From the NCBI GenBank assembly GCA_900553205.1, contig USCK01000018.1, forward strand, positions 1 through 18,327: DNA of 18,327 bases, given 5' to 3'. Source of the stretch: an uncultured bacterium. Its GTDB lineage: Bacteria; Cyanobacteriota; Vampirovibrionia; Gastranaerophilales; Gastranaerophilaceae. Within the stretch, counting starts at the first letter, position 1, and the number at the start of each line of letters is the position of its first letter. Position numbers and translations under genes: made by a program. The notes under the pieces are model-generated. The model did not search any database. It was not told the origin of the DNA and saw nothing but the letters and a program-made list of their open reading frames with translations. This document shows, piece by piece, positions 6,131-14,056 of this stretch.

Positions 6131-6757
6131 ATGATAAAGAAAATATTAGTTTCAATAACAATGATATTAATGCTGACAGTTACCTTCGGGAATACTGCCA
6201 ATGCAGAATCTTTATTTGTGCTTGGTGCAAACGCAAACTACGGTGGTTGTCCTAAATCACTGTTTAGTGGTGTTCAAGCACGACAAATCGGGGATTTGAT
6301 ATCAATTATTATGAGTGAAAGTATCACAATTAATGATAATTTGAACTATTCTACATCTAAATCAAGCACAACAACTGACGCTTTTACTTCGTTCTTAAAA
6401 GACTGGTTTAAACTGAGCTTCCTAAAAGGTTCTGACGGATACGGAGGAAGCAACGAAGTTGAATCAAACGCACAAGGAAACAGAACTTTTTCTTACGGTG
6501 ACACAATCGCAGTACAAGTTGTGCAACAAATGCCAAACGGAAACCTTTCCGTACAAGGTAAAAAAACTCTTGTGAATGGCAACGAACGTATGGATTTAAT
6601 AGTAACAGGTCTTGTTGACCCAAGATGGATTGACCAAAACGGTCGAGTTTATTCATACAATGTAGCTAATCTTCAATTTGCTCTATCAGGCAGAGGCGCA
6701 ATCTCTAGAAGTCAAAACGAAGGTATATTCAACAGAGTTATCAAATACTTATTCTAA
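6131..6757 (+). CDS. flgH: Flagellar L-ring protein FlgH, without lipobox
   Basis: L-ring subunit, 208 aa from the chosen start, forming the outer-membrane bushing of the rod. The core is recognisable: ESLF near residue 26, ARQIGDLISIIMSES (about 52-66), a Ser/Thr-rich stretch, then the periplasmic ring strands FSYGDTIAVQVVQQMPNGNL, VQGKKTLVNGNER and the NVANLQFALSGRGAISRSQN end. FlgH is usually a lipoprotein, but here the signal peptide ends A-N-A at residue 25 and has no Cys. The first Cys is residue 40, in a YGGC context far past the hydrophobic segment. It therefore looks like a signal-peptidase-I substrate. The frame opens with GTG at 6122, but the ATG at 6131 is better placed 5 nt after GGAAGTGG. 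Confidence 0.9.
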   Translation: MIKKILVSITMILMLTVTFGNTANAESLFVLGANANYGGCPKSLFSGVQARQIGDLISIIMSESITINDNLNYSTSKSSTTTDAFTSFLKDWFKLSFLKGSDGYGGSNEVESNAQGNRTFSYGDTIAVQVVQQMPNGNLSVQGKKTLVNGNERMDLIVTGLVDPRWIDQNGRVYSYNVANLQFALSGRGAISRSQNEGIFNRVIKYLF

Positions 6758-6791
6758 TTTGAATAAAAACATACAAAGGACAAAAATTAAA

Positions 6792-7895
6792 ATGAATAAA
6801 AAAATACTTACAACAATATTAATATTAACAATTTGGTTACTAAATCCTATAGCATCTATTGCAGCACAGGTAAGAATCGGAAACCTTGTTCATGTAAAAG
6901 GTGTCAGAGAAAACCAAATTGTTGGTTACGGTGTTGTTGTAGGTTTGCCGGGGACAGGTGACAACTCTCGTTCAACTCAGATTACAAACAAAATGTTAAT
7001 CAGAAACTTAGGAACAGTAATTGACCAAGAAAACTATATCCAAAAAGGTTCATCAGCTGCAGTAATTGTTACTGCAACAGTTCCACCTTTTTCAAAAAAC
7101 GGTGACAAAATAGACTGTACCGTTTCAACAATAGCCGATGCAAAAAGTCTTGAAGGTGGCGTACTTGTTCAAACTATCCTAAAAGCACCAAACGGTGAAG
7201 CCGTTGCAGTTGCTCAAGGCCCTGTTTCTGTAGGTGGTATTAATAAAATTGCAGGTTCTGCATCTAAAAGAACTGCAATAACTTCAACAGGCAGAATCCC
7301 CGGTGGTGCAATTATGGAACGTGATATAGAAACTCAAATCGGTGATGAAAACACAATAACAATTTCTATGGATAAATCAGACTTCACAATGTCATCAAGA
7401 ATTGCTCAAGCGATTTCTAATACTATTGCTCCTGCAAAAGCTGTTGACGGAAGCTCTGTAATGATTAATGTTCCATCACGCTTTCAAAACGATAGAGTGC
7501 GTTTTCTTTCAATTATAGAAAATATTGAGGTTACACCAACAATCGAAACTGCAAAAGTAATCGTAAACGAGAGAACAGGCACAGTTGTAATAGGAAGTGA
7601 TGTAAAACTTTTGCCTGCAGCCGTAGCGCATGGGAACATTACGGTTACTGTCACTCCAAACAACGAGGTTTCACAGCCTAATCCGTTCAGTGCAGGTGCG
7701 ACAGTCGGGTTTGCTAACCCTCAAATCTCAATCGAAAAATCAAGCGCAAGTGTTATCAACATGCCTGCAAACAGCAATTTGAATGACCTTGTGAAAGCAC
7801 TAAACTCAATAGGAGTTGCACCGATTGACTTGATATCAATTCTTCAAGCACTTAAAAAAGCAGGTAGTTTACAAGCAGAATTAATAATTATATAA
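6792..7895 (+). CDS. flgI: Flagellar P-ring protein FlgI
   Basis: P-ring subunit, 367 aa, the family's normal length, forming the periplasmic bushing anchored at peptidoglycan. The signal peptide ends near A-S-I-A (residues 21-24). Signature blocks are VRIGNLVHVKGVRENQIVGY, GVVVGLPGTGDNSRSTQ (about 55-71), then NMLI-type and VTATVPPFSKNGDKIDCTVS. Further in, IPGGAIMERDI and VIVNERTGTVVIGSDVKLLP follow, and LNDLVKALNSIGVAPIDLISILQALKKAG forms the C-terminal helix pair. The frame is open 38 codons further upstream into flgH, but the ATG at 6792 precedes the signal peptide and has AAAGGA upstream. The 34-nt gap from flgH fits one operon. Confidence 0.95.
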   Translation: MNKKILTTILILTIWLLNPIASIAAQVRIGNLVHVKGVRENQIVGYGVVVGLPGTGDNSRSTQITNKMLIRNLGTVIDQENYIQKGSSAAVIVTATVPPFSKNGDKIDCTVSTIADAKSLEGGVLVQTILKAPNGEAVAVAQGPVSVGGINKIAGSASKRTAITSTGRIPGGAIMERDIETQIGDENTITISMDKSDFTMSSRIAQAISNTIAPAKAVDGSSVMINVPSRFQNDRVRFLSIIENIEVTPTIETAKVIVNERTGTVVIGSDVKLLPAAVAHGNITVTVTPNNEVSQPNPFSAGATVGFANPQISIEKSSASVINMPANSNLNDLVKALNSIGVAPIDLISILQALKKAGSLQAELIII

Positions 7896-7904
7896 GGGAA
7901 ATTA

Positions 7905-8261
7905 ATGAACATAGCATCAACAGGAATGGTAAGTAATATAGCTTCTAACGCAATGAATACAAGCGCTGTAAACAGTGAACAAGAAGTTTATAACAGAATC
8001 AAAAACTCAAAAGATACAAAAGACCAATTAATGAAATCGGCACAAGAATTTGAATCAATTTTTATAACAAAAATGTTATCCGAAATGGAAGACAGTGTTG
8101 ATAAATCAGGTGGGTTATTTGATGAAAAATCCGGTGGGTATATTGATTCTTTTAAACCATATATGTTCCAAGAACTCGGTAGAAATTTGGCAAGCAACAA
8201 ACATACATCATTCGGATTTGCAAAATCAATCTACGAACAAATGGAAAAATACGTTAAATAG
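7905..8261 (+). CDS. flgJ: FlgJ rod-cap protein, short (no muramidase domain)
   Basis: Rod-capping scaffold protein, 118 aa, corresponding only to the N-terminal domain of enterobacterial FlgJ. The AQEFESIFITKMLSEMEDSV segment (about 46-65), GGLFDEKSGGYIDSF, and FQELGRNLASNKHTSFGFAK (about 88-107) are the rod-binding domain pattern. The C-terminal glucosaminidase half found in proteobacterial FlgJ is absent. The lytic transglycosylase at the head of this operon probably supplies that activity. It starts 9 nt after the flgI stop with a GGGAAATT ribosome site. Confidence 0.88.
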   Translation: MNIASTGMVSNIASNAMNTSAVNSEQEVYNRIKNSKDTKDQLMKSAQEFESIFITKMLSEMEDSVDKSGGLFDEKSGGYIDSFKPYMFQELGRNLASNKHTSFGFAKSIYEQMEKYVK

Positions 8262-8291
8262 ACTTAGGCAATAATAAAAGGAACAGATAAA

Positions 8292-8570
8292 ATGTTATCA
8301 GCAATAAACGGAAATAGTTCATTACAAATGATAAATGCACTCAACGCTTTCGGAGGGAATAAAAGAGTTGAGCCTGCAAATTCTAATTTTAGAGATATTG
8401 ATACATCTAACGGAATTAATCTAAATGATAATGATAGTTTATTGGATAATATCAATCTTGATGAAATTAAGAACTGCGCACAAAAAGCAGGTGAACTTAA
8501 TCTTACAAACGATGATATCAAATACGGACTTACATACGGGAGAAGCGTTATTGCAGACTATGTAGCATAG
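8292..8570 (+). CDS. Hypothetical 92-aa protein at the flgM position
   Basis: Small protein between flgJ and flgN, where many flagellar operons carry the anti-sigma-28 factor FlgM. The first 50 residues are polar and probably disordered. The last 40 look folded and helical: NLDEIKNCAQKAGELNLTND followed by a distinctive DIKYGLTYGRSVIADYVA ending. I do not see the FlgM C-terminal pattern (short helices ending in IxxGxYxVDxxxIAxxM), so I do not name it flgM. Its size, the disordered N-terminus and its location keep that possibility open. The ribosome site is AAAGGAA. There is no signal peptide. The flgN start lies 18 nt downstream of its stop. Confidence 0.75.
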   Translation: MLSAINGNSSLQMINALNAFGGNKRVEPANSNFRDIDTSNGINLNDNDSLLDNINLDEIKNCAQKAGELNLTNDDIKYGLTYGRSVIADYVA

Positions 8571-8588
8571 TGTGATATGAGGTGGAAA

Positions 8589-9086
8589 ATGTACGAAGAA
8601 AATTTTAAAAACATTATAAACATTCTTGATAGAGAAATTAAACTCTATACCGAAATGAGAAATCTTTATACAGAAAAACGAGAAATTCTTGTAAAAAATA
8701 ATATTCTTGATTTGAGCAAAGTTGATACAAAAATCATAGAAAACTATGAAACTATTAAGAAAATTGATGCTCAAAGAATAGAAGCAATAAAAACTCTTGG
8801 TGACGATATTCCAAATATGTCAGAATTGATTAGTAGAGCAAAAGAATTGTGTCCAAAATATTCTCTAAAACTTTTGGAACAACAAGAAACACTTAACAGC
8901 ATCTCAAGCGCAATATCTGTTCTAAATCTTACAAATATGAAATTAATCAAACATGGAATGATTTTAACAGATAAAAAATTAAACATCATAATAGAGGCTT
9001 GTGCTCCTAAGGGTAATAGCTATACAGAAAACGGTAAAGAAGAAACAAACACTCTTGAAATGAGTACAATTGTAAGAGATGCGTAA
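8589..9086 (+). CDS. flgN: FlgN-like flagellar export chaperone (copy 1)
   Basis: Cytoplasmic chaperone for the hook-filament junction proteins FlgK and FlgL, 165 aa. It is almost entirely helical: long charged helices span about residues 1-50 (with repeated KLYTEMRNLYTEKREIL), 52-80 and 85-150. The tail is short and polar with a GNSYTENGK motif and a STIVRDA end. The assignment rests on size, helical content, position directly before flgK, and similarity to the second copy at 12125. The frame opens with ATG at 8577, but the second ATG at 8589 sits 6 nt after GAGG, whereas the first has no ribosome site. flgK follows after 16 nt. Confidence 0.82.
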   Translation: MYEENFKNIINILDREIKLYTEMRNLYTEKREILVKNNILDLSKVDTKIIENYETIKKIDAQRIEAIKTLGDDIPNMSELISRAKELCPKYSLKLLEQQETLNSISSAISVLNLTNMKLIKHGMILTDKKLNIIIEACAPKGNSYTENGKEETNTLEMSTIVRDA

Positions 9087-9102
9087 CGGGGAATTGATAT
9101 AA

Positions 9103-10710
9103 ATGAGTTTGATGTCAACATTAAATATGTCTACTAATGCAATGGGCGTTCACCAAAATGTCATTAGTATCGTATCAAATAACATATCTAATATGAATAC
9201 CGAAGGTTACCATAAACAAAAGGCTAATCTTGGAACTTTGGTGCTTGGAATCCCTATTAACAATAGTGTTAATACTCAGGTAAAAACAAGTGCCGGAGTT
9301 GAGATGATTAATGTAGAACGATATACTACTACTTTTATTGGTTCATATTATCGTGATCAATTAACAAACCAATCGTACTTAAATCAAAAAGCTGATGGTA
9401 TGCAAGATATCGCAGATATGTTTGATGAACTTAGTGGTAGAGGGCTTGATACTGCTTTAGAGGGTTTTTATAAAGCGTTAGATAATCTTAACCAATACCC
9501 TTCTGATATGTCAGCAAGAGTGAACTTTTTGGATTCTGCATCAACTTTGACAAATTCAATGAATCTTATTTCAAACAATTTGGATAAGATAAAAACAAAA
9601 AGTGTTGGTGATGGTGTTTCTCAAAAATCTCTTGAGAATTCTGATTTGTATGCACAGGTTACAAGTATAAATGACTTGTTATCGCAAATAAAAGATGTAA
9701 ACAAAATGCTTATTACATCTCAAGGTGGAACACTTGATAACAACAACCTGCTTGACAGACGAGATGCTTTGATTAATCAATTAGCACAGTTGGGTAATTT
9801 TACGATTGATACACAGGCTAATGGCACAGTAAATGTTTCATTACAGGGAACAAGACTTGTTGGTGGAGCAGAGGTTTTGGGTACATTTGATGTGCAGACT
9901 GCAAGCTCTTATGATGATTATTGTAAACGTAATGGTATTGATAATACTAATGAATGTAATGCTGTTCTTATGATTAAAAAATCAAACGGTACGATTATTC
10001 AAAACGCAAATAAGAAATTTACTTCAGGTACAATAGGGGGAATTATTGAGGGTGCTACAAGTGTTGAAGGTGTAACAATTAATAGTGTTCAAAACAGTTT
10101 AAATACATTGGCAAAATCTATAGCTGATGTGTTTAACGAATTGCAAACAAGGGAAGGTGCTTTCTATATTGAAACAGTTAATGGCGAAAACAAACTCTCT
10201 AATACAGACCTTGATAAATACACCATTTTTGTAACAAATGACGGAACCACTGATATTACTGCAGGTAATATTTCGATAAATAGTTTACTTACAGAAGAAG
10301 GTGGTTATAAAAAACTTGCAGCAGCATATTTTGAAAACTATGACCCGAATAATCCAGATAGCTTTGATGTTAATGCAGTAGGTAACGCAAATAACATTAT
10401 CGCTATGTTGAATACAAAAACAGATAATACTTCAAAAGGTTTTGATGATATTGGGAACATAGCATTCTCAGATTATTATAGTGGGTTATTAAGCAAAATA
10501 GTTTCAGGTACAAAAGCAGCACAGAATAGTGCAACTGCACAAGATAATGTTGTGACCTCACTAGACAACAAAGCTGCAGAACAAACAAGTGTCGATTTGA
10601 ATGAAGAATTATCTGACTTGATTAGATTTCAAACTGCATATAATGCTTCTGCAAGAGTATTTTCTACTTGTAACACACTTTTAGACACATTAATTTCACT
10701 TGGACGATAA
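9103..10710 (+). CDS. flgK: Flagellar hook-filament junction protein FlgK (copy 1, HAP1)
   Basis: First junction protein between hook and filament, 535 aa. The N-terminus MSLMSTLNMSTNAMGVHQNV, then SIVSNNISNMNTEGYHKQ (about 22-39), is the rod/hook-family start. The FlgK-specific helical region includes FDELSGRGLDTALEGFYKAL, LDNLNQYPSD and NNNLLDRRDALINQLAQL. The C-terminus NEELSDLIRFQTAYNASARV is standard, but the final helix has Cys 13 residues from the end (FSTCNTLLDTL), where most families carry a small or polar residue. It is a close paralogue of the 493-aa protein at 12571. An 11-nt gap precedes flgL. Confidence 0.95.
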   Translation: MSLMSTLNMSTNAMGVHQNVISIVSNNISNMNTEGYHKQKANLGTLVLGIPINNSVNTQVKTSAGVEMINVERYTTTFIGSYYRDQLTNQSYLNQKADGMQDIADMFDELSGRGLDTALEGFYKALDNLNQYPSDMSARVNFLDSASTLTNSMNLISNNLDKIKTKSVGDGVSQKSLENSDLYAQVTSINDLLSQIKDVNKMLITSQGGTLDNNNLLDRRDALINQLAQLGNFTIDTQANGTVNVSLQGTRLVGGAEVLGTFDVQTASSYDDYCKRNGIDNTNECNAVLMIKKSNGTIIQNANKKFTSGTIGGIIEGATSVEGVTINSVQNSLNTLAKSIADVFNELQTREGAFYIETVNGENKLSNTDLDKYTIFVTNDGTTDITAGNISINSLLTEEGGYKKLAAAYFENYDPNNPDSFDVNAVGNANNIIAMLNTKTDNTSKGFDDIGNIAFSDYYSGLLSKIVSGTKAAQNSATAQDNVVTSLDNKAAEQTSVDLNEELSDLIRFQTAYNASARVFSTCNTLLDTLISLGR

Positions 10711-10721
10711 AGGATAGATAA

Positions 10722-11825
10722 ATGATTTCAAGAGTAACATCATCGGCAGTAAATTCGACATTAGCATCTCAGATAAATAAAAGATATGCTGACTATGCAA
10801 AATTAACAAATCAAATTACTACAGGTAAACGTGTTAATTCTTTAATGGACGATACTATAGAATCAGTTAATATTATCAATTCTAATAGACAACTTACTCG
10901 TATTGGTGTTTTGGGTGCAAATGTGAGTTCTATTGCAAATGAAATAAAAGATTCATCAGAAACTATTGAAAAAGTTATTGATAAAGCTCAAAGAGCAAAA
11001 GATTTGGCAACTACAGCAGCAAACGGAACTTCTACAAAAAGCACAATAAAAGCGTCTTTATCAGAACTAGACCAAATTATCGAAACTGTTGTAAACCTTG
11101 CGAATACGAATTATAACGGAAATTATTTGTATGGTGGTACAAATACTAAAACTTCAGCTTATTCTATTGAGTATGGAATTGATGATAAGGGTAATAAGAC
11201 AGACGAAATTATTGGTATTAAATACAACGGAACACCAATAGATAAAGACTGGCAAAGACAACTTGAAGTAGCTGATGGAGTGTTTCAAACGATGAATGTT
11301 ACAGGCATAGAAGTTTTTGGAGATTATGACAAAGAACCTATCTACGAAGCCGATGGAGTTACTCCGGTGTTAGATGCAGATGGTAAACCAACATATAAAT
11401 TAAATTCTTCAAGTGGTGTTATGAGCGATTTGATTGAATTAAGAAATGCTTTGCAAGATACAATAGATAAATTAGATGCTCAAGAGGCTTTGCCTGATAA
11501 TGCAACACAAGCAGAAAAAGAAACTGCTGGAGCAGATGTGAAGGCTTGTTATGATAAAATTAACGGGTTATTAGATGGATTTTCAGAATCTATGGACAAG
11601 ATGACATTAGTTAATTCTCGTTTTGGTACTATTACTAACAAAATGACAATGTCTACAGAGTCTTTAAAAGATAGTGAAAATAATTTGAAGGAATATGTTT
11701 CTGGTATTCAAGAAATTGATTTAACGCAAGCAGTTAGTGATTGGTATAATGCACAGTATGCTTATCAAGCAAGTATGCAGGCATCAACTTCTATTATGAC
11801 AATGAACTTGTTGAATTATATGTAA
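10722..11825 (+). CDS. flgL: Flagellar hook-filament junction protein FlgL (copy 1, HAP3)
   Basis: Second junction protein, flagellin-like, 367 aa. The N-terminus MISRVTSSAVNSTLASQINK, the KLTNQITTGKRVNSLMDD block and the C-terminal AVSDWYNAQYAYQASMQAS helix are the FlgL/flagellin D0-D1 domains. Compared with copy 2 it has two extra stretches in the middle: about 20 residues around KEPIYEADGVTPVLDADGKP (residues about 203-222) and about 20 around the DNATQAEKET part. These lie in the surface-exposed D2-like domain. The ribosome site AAAGGATAG precedes the ATG. It is the last gene of the first operon, with a terminator about 50 nt downstream. Confidence 0.93.
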   Translation: MISRVTSSAVNSTLASQINKRYADYAKLTNQITTGKRVNSLMDDTIESVNIINSNRQLTRIGVLGANVSSIANEIKDSSETIEKVIDKAQRAKDLATTAANGTSTKSTIKASLSELDQIIETVVNLANTNYNGNYLYGGTNTKTSAYSIEYGIDDKGNKTDEIIGIKYNGTPIDKDWQRQLEVADGVFQTMNVTGIEVFGDYDKEPIYEADGVTPVLDADGKPTYKLNSSSGVMSDLIELRNALQDTIDKLDAQEALPDNATQAEKETAGADVKACYDKINGLLDGFSESMDKMTLVNSRFGTITNKMTMSTESLKDSENNLKEYVSGIQEIDLTQAVSDWYNAQYAYQASMQASTSIMTMNLLNYM

Positions 11826-11874
11826 ACCCCAAAATATAATATCTAAGATTTATAAATAATACTTACCATTTATT

Positions 11875-11899
11875 AAGGACAATTTTGTCCTTTTTTTTT
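11875..11899 (+). terminator. Intrinsic terminator after flgL copy 1
   Basis: The stem AAGGACA...TGTCCTT (11875-11892) is followed by a run of nine T (11891-11899). It closes the first flagellar operon and separates it from the duplicated cassette. Confidence 0.85.
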
Positions 11900-12087
11900 G
11901 AGCTTTTTAAACTTTTTGTAACAAATTATGTCGGTTCATTATTTTTAGGATTGAAAAACTGTTGCACATGATAAATAATAAGTATATACATTTACTACTA
12001 GGCTTGATTTATATTTGACGGAAAAAGGACATTCTGTCACATAATTAATTGAGTAAAAAAACATTTATTACAAAGGAAGTAATAAAT
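11900..12087 (+). promoter_or_regulatory. Leader/promoter region of the second flgN-flgK-flgL cassette
   Basis: A 225-nt AT-rich gap without an ORF. Two candidate sigma-70 promoters are visible: TTGCAC, 17 nt, TATACA (upstream) and TTGACG at 12015-12020, 19 nt, CATAAT at 12040-12045. Neither is strong. No sigma-28 motif was recognised. Just before the gene is a perfect 9-bp inverted repeat, ATTTATTAC (12063-12071) / GTAATAAAT (12079-12087). Its 7-nt loop, AAAGGAA, resembles a ribosome site. It could be an RNA hairpin in the leader or an operator. The real ribosome site (GGAGGCGAGG) lies just beyond. Confidence 0.4.
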
Positions 12088-12124
12088 CTATCACAATACG
12101 AATAAAAGCCATGGAGGCGAGGAT

Positions 12125-12556
12125 ATGGACTTTGATTCATTAATCAAAATGATGAATGATGAATACAATTTGTACAAAAGTTTGCAAATACTTTTTGTCA
12201 AAAAGAAAAGTGCCTTAATAAACAACGACCTAAAAACTCTCTCGATTACCGATAACAATATTATAAAAATTCTTACCACTATAAAGAATCGACCCAAAAG
12301 AGAATGTTTCACAAATCTAATCATTAATTACCCGACCAAAAAATCAGAACTCGAAAAATATCAAAAAGAATTCAAAAAAATATTAAACAACATAAACCTC
12401 TTAAACCAAGAAACATTTGAATTATTAAAACAAGGGATAAAGTTAGCAGATACAAAGCTAAAAACAATGATTAGAGCAGGAAGTCAATCACAAAGTTATT
12501 CAAAATACGGAAATTTTGAACAAAATGCAATAAGCACAGTCGTACAGGAAGTATAA
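12125..12556 (+). CDS. flgN2: FlgN-like flagellar export chaperone (copy 2)
   Basis: Second FlgN-type chaperone, 143 aa, helical and Lys-rich throughout. It aligns with copy 1 in architecture and at the C-terminus: KLADTKLKTMIRAG, SYSKYGNF and the STVVQEV end correspond to LTDKKLNIIIEA, SYTENGK and STIVRDA. It is about 20 residues shorter. The start is the ATG at 12125 with a strong GAGGCGAGG site directly upstream. It opens the second cassette and probably serves the FlgK and FlgL copies after it. The assignment depends on position and paralogy, since FlgN diverges quickly. Confidence 0.75.
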   Translation: MDFDSLIKMMNDEYNLYKSLQILFVKKKSALINNDLKTLSITDNNIIKILTTIKNRPKRECFTNLIINYPTKKSELEKYQKEFKKILNNINLLNQETFELLKQGIKLADTKLKTMIRAGSQSQSYSKYGNFEQNAISTVVQEV

Positions 12557-12570
12557 ACGAGGAAAATCTA

Positions 12571-14052
12571 ATGAGTGGAATGTTTTCAGGATTACAAATC
12601 TCAGCATCTGCACTAAAAGTAAATCAATCAGCTATGAGTATTGTGTCGAACAATATTGCAAATGTTAATACCAAAGGTTATCACAAACAACGAGTAAATT
12701 TAGCAACATTGGTTGTTGGTGGAAGGATTTGGGGTAGCGTAACCAATCAAGTAAATTCAAGTATGGGTGTTGAACTTATAAGTGTTGATAGATACAATTC
12801 TTTACTTGAAGGTGATTATTATAATGAAGAATTAAGCAAACAAGGTTATCTAAATAAGCAAAAAGAAGCCTCTCAAAATATTCTTAATCAATTTGATGAA
12901 GTAAAAGGAAATGGGTTAGAAACGGCTTTGAATAATATGTATGCAAAGTTAGATAATCTTAGTCAATATCCTACAGATTCCTCTGCCAAAATATCATTTA
13001 TTGATTCTGCATCTGTTTTGGCTGATAAACTAAATTCGCTTTCAGGTGCTATTACAAAACAAAAAACAGCAAGTGTTGGTGACGGCAAAACTCAATATTC
13101 TCTTGAAAATTCTGAACTAGGACAAACAGTTGATTTGATAAATCAAAAATTAGAAGAACTAACCTCTATAAATAAAATGATTATGAATAGTAATACAGGT
13201 ACTCTTGAAAATAATAATCTTTTAGATAGAAAAGATGCCCTATTACAAGATTTGGCTCAATATGCAAATTTTGAACAAGAAACATTTGCTAATGGCTCTA
13301 TTAACCTAAAACTCGGAGGAACAACTTTAATTGCAGGTTCACATCTAAACGGTACTTTAGATTTGAAATATTCTGACTCAGGAAATCCAACTGTATGTTT
13401 TACTGATAAAAGTGATAATTCAACTCTTGATATTAATAAAAAATTAGGTTCAGGGATTATTGGCGGACTTTTGGATACCTCGAATTATGATAATGCCCTA
13501 GCAGAATTAGATTCTCTTGCAGAAACTTTTTCAACTACAATAAATAATATTCAAACTCAAGAAGGTGCATATTATATTGATGGACAAAAACTTTCTAATC
13601 AAGATATAAATAAATACAAAATTTTTACAACCAACGATAACTCAAATAAGATTACTGCTCAAAATATTACAATCAATCCGTTATTAACTCAAAATGACGG
13701 CTATAATAAAGTCGCTACTGCATATTTTGAAAGCCCTGATAAGTTTGATGAAAATTCTGTAGGGAATGTGAACAATATTAATAATATGCTTAATACTAAA
13801 AATATTTTAGGACAAGAGTATTCAACAACTTTGGGAAAAGTCAGTTCTAGAGCAAATGCACAAAATAATGCTTCTGATTTTCAGGATTCTGTAGTCAAAT
13901 CTGTTGGAAATCGAATTCAAGAACAAACAGGTGTTGATATGAATGAAGAATTAACAGATTTAGTCAAGTATCAAACTGCATTTGAAGCTTCTGCAAAAGT
14001 ATTCAGTGTATGTAATAAGGTTCTTGATACATTGATGAGTTTGGGGGATTAA
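12571..14052 (+). CDS. flgK2: Flagellar hook-filament junction protein FlgK (copy 2)
   Basis: Paralogue of the FlgK at 9103, 493 aa, 42 residues shorter. It keeps the full FlgK layout: SIVSNNIANVNTKGYHKQRV near the N-terminus, FDEVKGNGLETALNNMYAKL, LDNLSQYPTDSSAK, NNNLLDRKDALLQDLAQY, and NEELTDLVKYQTAFEASAKV at the C-terminus. The last helix also has Cys 13 residues from the end (FSVCNKVLDTL), as in copy 1, so this residue predates the duplication. The shortening is spread through the central surface domain. No frameshift or premature stop is seen, so it appears functional. It starts 14 nt after flgN copy 2 with a GAGGAAAA site. Confidence 0.93.
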   Translation: MSGMFSGLQISASALKVNQSAMSIVSNNIANVNTKGYHKQRVNLATLVVGGRIWGSVTNQVNSSMGVELISVDRYNSLLEGDYYNEELSKQGYLNKQKEASQNILNQFDEVKGNGLETALNNMYAKLDNLSQYPTDSSAKISFIDSASVLADKLNSLSGAITKQKTASVGDGKTQYSLENSELGQTVDLINQKLEELTSINKMIMNSNTGTLENNNLLDRKDALLQDLAQYANFEQETFANGSINLKLGGTTLIAGSHLNGTLDLKYSDSGNPTVCFTDKSDNSTLDINKKLGSGIIGGLLDTSNYDNALAELDSLAETFSTTINNIQTQEGAYYIDGQKLSNQDINKYKIFTTNDNSNKITAQNITINPLLTQNDGYNKVATAYFESPDKFDENSVGNVNNINNMLNTKNILGQEYSTTLGKVSSRANAQNNASDFQDSVVKSVGNRIQEQTGVDMNEELTDLVKYQTAFEASAKVFSVCNKVLDTLMSLGD

Positions 14053-14056
14053 GAAT

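Noticed and set aside
6678..6791. 38-codon upstream extension of FlgI into flgH
   Set aside because: The signal peptide begins at 6792, and the extension lies mostly inside flgH in another frame.
8292..8570. Naming the 92-aa gene flgM by position
   Set aside because: The C-terminal sequence does not show the FlgM helix pattern. Position alone is not enough for a symbol.
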